Shown: positions 62,022 through 64,000 of the stretch, one piece after another | How positions within the stretch are numbered: the first letter of the stretch is position 1 | How the letters are laid out: every line of letters begins with the position of its first letter | DNA from: Gemmatimonadaceae bacterium | GTDB taxonomy: Bacteria > Gemmatimonadota > Gemmatimonadetes > Gemmatimonadales > Gemmatimonadaceae | Assembly: GCA_036496605.1 (NCBI GenBank) | Contig: DASXKV010000056.1 | Coordinates: 17,185 to 81,184, forward strand | Reading direction: 5' to 3' | Length of the DNA stretch: 64,000 nucleotides | The notes under the pieces: model-generated | What the model was told of the DNA's origin: nothing | Seen by the model: only the letters and a program-made list of their open reading frames with translations | Databases searched by the model: none | Translations under genes and position numbers: made by a program

Positions 62022-62255
62022 GCGGCGCAGGCGAGCGGCCGAGTCGCTCTCGCGAAGCTCCTCGATGCGATCGAACCAGAGCGAGCGATCGACCTCGGTG
62101 AAGACTTCGGCATCCTGTGTCAACCGGTGTCGCAACGAGCCGAACGCGGCCTGGAGACGGTTGTCGTAGGTCTTCACGCTGATGCCGAGGCGTAGCGCGA
62201 CCGCAGCCCGTTTCCATCCCTCGAAGAAGGTTTCGCTGATGATTTCAAGTTGCAT
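61881..62255 (-). CDS. Small HTH (sigma region 4-like) protein with repeat-encoded tail
   Basis: This protein of about 124 residues has residues 1-50 (MQLEIISETFFEGW, then AAVALRLGISVKTYDNRL and SLRHRL) matching a sigma-70 region 4/LuxR-type helix-turn-helix. A charged middle follows (FTEVDRSLWFDRIEELRESD). The C-terminus is built from heptapeptides GDRCNFE and GDRSNFE encoded by the 21-bp minisatellite. The ATG at 62255 is preferred because upstream sequence in the same frame is only the antisense of the divergent gene, 36 nt away. It is probably a DNA-binding regulator; no full sigma factor is present. Confidence 0.55.
   Translation of the reverse strand: MQLEIISETFFEGWKRAAVALRLGISVKTYDNRLQAAFGSLRHRLTQDAEVFTEVDRSLWFDRIEELRESDSAARLRRASGKTGDRCNFEGDRSNFEGDPSNSRGDAEKNARARDDSVAVTTKS
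61883..61912. other. Hairpin at the HTH gene stop codon
   Basis: ACGATTTGGTAG (61883-61894) and CTACCGAATCGT (61901-61912) form a 12-bp arm pair with one mismatch-type position and a 6-nt loop. They interrupt the minisatellite and coincide with the HTH gene's TGA. T-runs at 61925-61931 lie on the + strand side. Confidence 0.5.
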
Positions 62256-62291
62256 CCGCTGAACTGAAGTCCGTTCGGCATATTCAGATGG

Positions 62292-63353
62292 ATGTACTCG
62301 AACTGCATTTTCTGCCGCGCCGCGCTCGGCGCAAATGAAATGGTGGAGCACTTCCCCGTCGGCCAACGTCTCGCCTTCGACGCCGGCAAGGGACGGCTCT
62401 GGGTTGTGTGCGGCCGTTGCGAGCGGTGGAATCTCACGCCACTCGAAGAGCGGTGGGAAGCAATCGAGGAGTGCGAGCACGCCTTTCGCGCGACGACGTT
62501 GCGCGTGTCCACGGACAACATCGGCTTGGCGCGACTGCGAGATGGCACGGAGCTCGTGCGGATCGGCAAACCGTTGCGCCCCGAGCTCGCCGCTTGGCGC
62601 TACGGCGATCAGTTCGGACGCCGCCGACGTCGCATGCTGCTTCGCTCCGGCCTGAGCCTCGCCGTCGTCGGAGGCACGATTGCCGGAGGCGCGGCGATGG
62701 GCTTCTCGATGGTCGGCGGATGGTGGCTCATGTACCAAGCCGCGCGCGCGGTCACGCGTGGCTCGCCCGAAGCAATCGTCGCCGTGATCACCGATGCGCG
62801 TGGCGCGCCCTTGCGAATTACGCGTGCTGCGTTGGCGCTGGCGCGCCTCGCATGGGACGTTGATACATACACCTGGGCTCTCGAGCTGCCCGCGCCGCAC
62901 TCTGGCACAATGCTCTTGCACAGCGAGGACGCTATGCGCGCCGCTGCGCTGCTGATGCCCGCAGCAAACCGATATGGCGGCTCAGCCGCCGTGGCGCGGC
63001 AGGCGGTCGCGCTGTTCGAGGAACACGGCGATCCTGAGTCCCTCTTTCACGCAATGGCCTCGGAATGGGATGGCACCGCGGCGGGCTATCGCGACCTGCC
63101 TAACGGGCGCATCGCATTCGTGGCACATGGCCCACACGGCTACCTGACGCGATTGGCGCCGGCGCGGCGGTTGGCGTTGGAGATGGCGGCGCACGAGGAC
63201 ACAGAGCGGCTCGCTCTCGAGGGGGAGTTGCGAGAGCTCGAGGCAGCGTGGCGTCGGGCCGAGGAAATCGCGGCGATCGCGGACGATCTGCTTCTTCCGC
63301 CGGGCGTGGGCCGGTTTCTCAGAGAGCGAGGGGATAAGGCCGACGCTCGCTGA
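62292..63353 (+). CDS. Zinc-ribbon membrane protein, uncharacterised
   Basis: This 353-residue protein opens with CIFC at residues 5-8 and a second pair CGRC near 40, a split zinc ribbon. One hydrophobic region follows (LSLAVVGGTIAGGAAMGFSMVGGWWLMY, near residues 122-150), with a C-terminal helical soluble part ending in a coiled, Glu-rich stretch. No enzyme motif is seen. It is transcribed away from the small HTH gene across 36 nt, so the two may be a regulatory pair. The family is not recognised. Confidence 0.7.
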   Translation: MYSNCIFCRAALGANEMVEHFPVGQRLAFDAGKGRLWVVCGRCERWNLTPLEERWEAIEECEHAFRATTLRVSTDNIGLARLRDGTELVRIGKPLRPELAAWRYGDQFGRRRRRMLLRSGLSLAVVGGTIAGGAAMGFSMVGGWWLMYQAARAVTRGSPEAIVAVITDARGAPLRITRAALALARLAWDVDTYTWALELPAPHSGTMLLHSEDAMRAAALLMPAANRYGGSAAVARQAVALFEEHGDPESLFHAMASEWDGTAAGYRDLPNGRIAFVAHGPHGYLTRLAPARRLALEMAAHEDTERLALEGELRELEAAWRRAEEIAAIADDLLLPPGVGRFLRERGDKADAR

Positions 63354-63480
63354 CGACTCGAGCGACAACGCGGTGCGAAACGACACGCGCGATTGCCAAG
63401 AAAGTAGGACACGCTCGTCACCGTCGGCTGGCGGTCCTCCACGTTAGGCGCCGACTTACGCTCCGTCGGTGGCGTCGGTT

Positions 63481-63527
63481 CTTGTGGCCCCAAGCGTGCA
63501 GTGTGTAATTGTATACAGTCACTCTCG
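63481..63527 (+). promoter_or_regulatory. Promoter/operator block B upstream of lipoprotein gene
   Basis: Palindrome CTTGTGGCCCCAAG (63481-63494), 14 nt, TTGTATACA (63509-63517), 2 nt and CACTCTCG (63520-63527) repeat the arrangement seen at 1043-1088. The ATG follows at 63537 after GAGG. The remainder of the 63354-63480 gap contains only one copy of the dispersed CGTTAGGC motif. Confidence 0.6.
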
Positions 63528-63536
63528 AGGAGCCCG

Positions 63537-63953
63537 ATGCGCAAATCCCTCGGCGCGCTTCTGCTCGCCCTCGCCATTGGCGCCTGCAGCGACTCCACGT
63601 CGCCGCCGAGCGGCCCGTTGAACGGCAACTATCTCCTCCGTACAGCCAACGGTAGTTCCGTTCCCGGGATTGCGTCACAGGACGCAAGCGGAGTGTACGA
63701 GGTTCTGCACGGGCGCATCGTCCTGCGCAGCGATTTCAGCTTCGTCGACAGCCTCCAGGATCGCTTTACGCCGACCGGCGGCGCCGCACAGCCACGAATC
63801 GATGTCCGCGTGGGCACGTACGTCCAGACCGGGGACAATGTCACGCTCAGCTTCACCAGCGGCGCCGGTCTCCAGACCTACTCCCTTACCTGGATCGACG
63901 CCAACACGTTGGCGTATTCCGAGCCTGAGCTCTCGCTGATCTACGAGAAGTAG
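63537..63953 (+). CDS. Small putative lipoprotein, beta-rich
   Basis: This 138-residue protein has a lipoprotein signal (LGALLLALAIGAC, lipobox IGAC with the Cys near residue 17). A short Ser/Pro linker and an all-beta body follow (GNYLLRTANGSSVP, RIVLRSDFSFVDSL, NVTLSFTSGAG, LTWIDANTLAYSE). No catalytic motif is visible. Its upstream block matches that of the lipoprotein at 1102, so the two are probably coregulated. The start at 63537 gives the lipobox; the earlier in-frame ATG at 63501 lies inside the promoter block. The last 47 nt of the window show no gene. Confidence 0.75.
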   Translation: MRKSLGALLLALAIGACSDSTSPPSGPLNGNYLLRTANGSSVPGIASQDASGVYEVLHGRIVLRSDFSFVDSLQDRFTPTGGAAQPRIDVRVGTYVQTGDNVTLSFTSGAGLQTYSLTWIDANTLAYSEPELSLIYEK

Positions 63954-64000
63954 CAGCCCTCGTCGTCGAGGCGATCGAAGCGCGCCGCCCAATGGCGGCG

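Noticed and set aside
62256..62921. Upstream extension of the small HTH gene on the reverse strand
   Set aside because: This part is antisense to the zinc-ribbon membrane protein, whose frame carries clear CxxC motifs and a membrane segment.

Overview
The window is a GC-rich chromosomal segment from a Gram-negative bacterium, most probably a member of the Gemmatimonadota. That assignment is inferred from gene content and codon use, not from a marker-gene comparison. Gram-negative traits seen directly are a TonB-dependent receptor, an LPS heptosyltransferase, FtsEX with an EnvC-like factor, several lipoproteins and two lytic transglycosylases. Genes are tightly packed, and many neighbours overlap by 4 nt (ATGA, GTGA or TTGA). 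There is no sign of phage, insertion sequence, CRISPR array or integrated island.

Layout. Positions 1-4.8 kb: a DUF58 protein running off the left edge, a lipoprotein with its own palindrome-bearing promoter, an intergenic inverted-repeat element and lepA. 4.8-9.6 kb: a GT9 heptosyltransferase, a ROK kinase, a PfkB kinase and a three-gene signalling cassette (STAS-like/HATPase fusion, STAS-like/winged-helix protein, small beta-barrel protein). 9.7-15.9 kb: a Cys/Met PLP enzyme, an AI-2E family permease, ftsE-ftsX-envC-like, a zinc ribbon and nfo. 16-20 kb: malic enzyme (maeB) translationally coupled to ATP-type PEP carboxykinase (pckA). 20-28 kb: an HD phosphohydrolase, a secreted serine hydrolase, PP2C phosphatase plus a triple-FHA tail-anchored protein, and an ABC exporter. 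28-38 kb: two YeaQ/GlsB-type membrane proteins, uvrA, an Ig-repeat lipoprotein with a CxxCH motif, a zinc-ribbon Ser/Thr kinase, an outer-membrane protein and tRNA-Asn. 38-43 kb: purE-purK-ackA-aminotransferase and an SRPBCC protein. 43-52.6 kb: phosphoesterase, nucleotidyltransferase, DUF4097-like protein, LuxR/ATPase regulator, uppS, a membrane protein plus winged-helix regulator pair with a likely operator, and an S58 peptidase. 52.7-61.3 kb: holB-like, moaC, two lytic transglycosylases, a class A beta-lactamase-like hydrolase, rpiB, a TonB receptor and tRNA-Lys. 61.4-64 kb: a degenerate 21-bp minisatellite reaching into a small sigma-region-4-like HTH gene, a divergent zinc-ribbon membrane protein and a last lipoprotein.

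Functional links. MaeB and PckA form a C3/C4 anaplerotic-gluconeogenic pair. FtsE, FtsX and the EnvC-like factor form a septal peptidoglycan-hydrolysis control unit, and several other products also act on the cell wall (two lytic transglycosylases, UppS). The Ser/Thr kinase, PP2C phosphatase and FHA protein could form one phospho-signalling circuit, although they are about 8 kb apart.

The most unusual signals are non-coding. (1) Two nearly identical promoter blocks 62 kb apart, each ahead of a lipoprotein gene. (2) The 8-mer GCCTAACG/CGTTAGGC is dispersed on both strands at roughly ten times the chance expectation, resembling an uptake-sequence-like repeat. (3) The 21-bp minisatellite encodes the tail of an HTH protein. 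(4) Intergenic inverted repeats have arms built from short tandem units.
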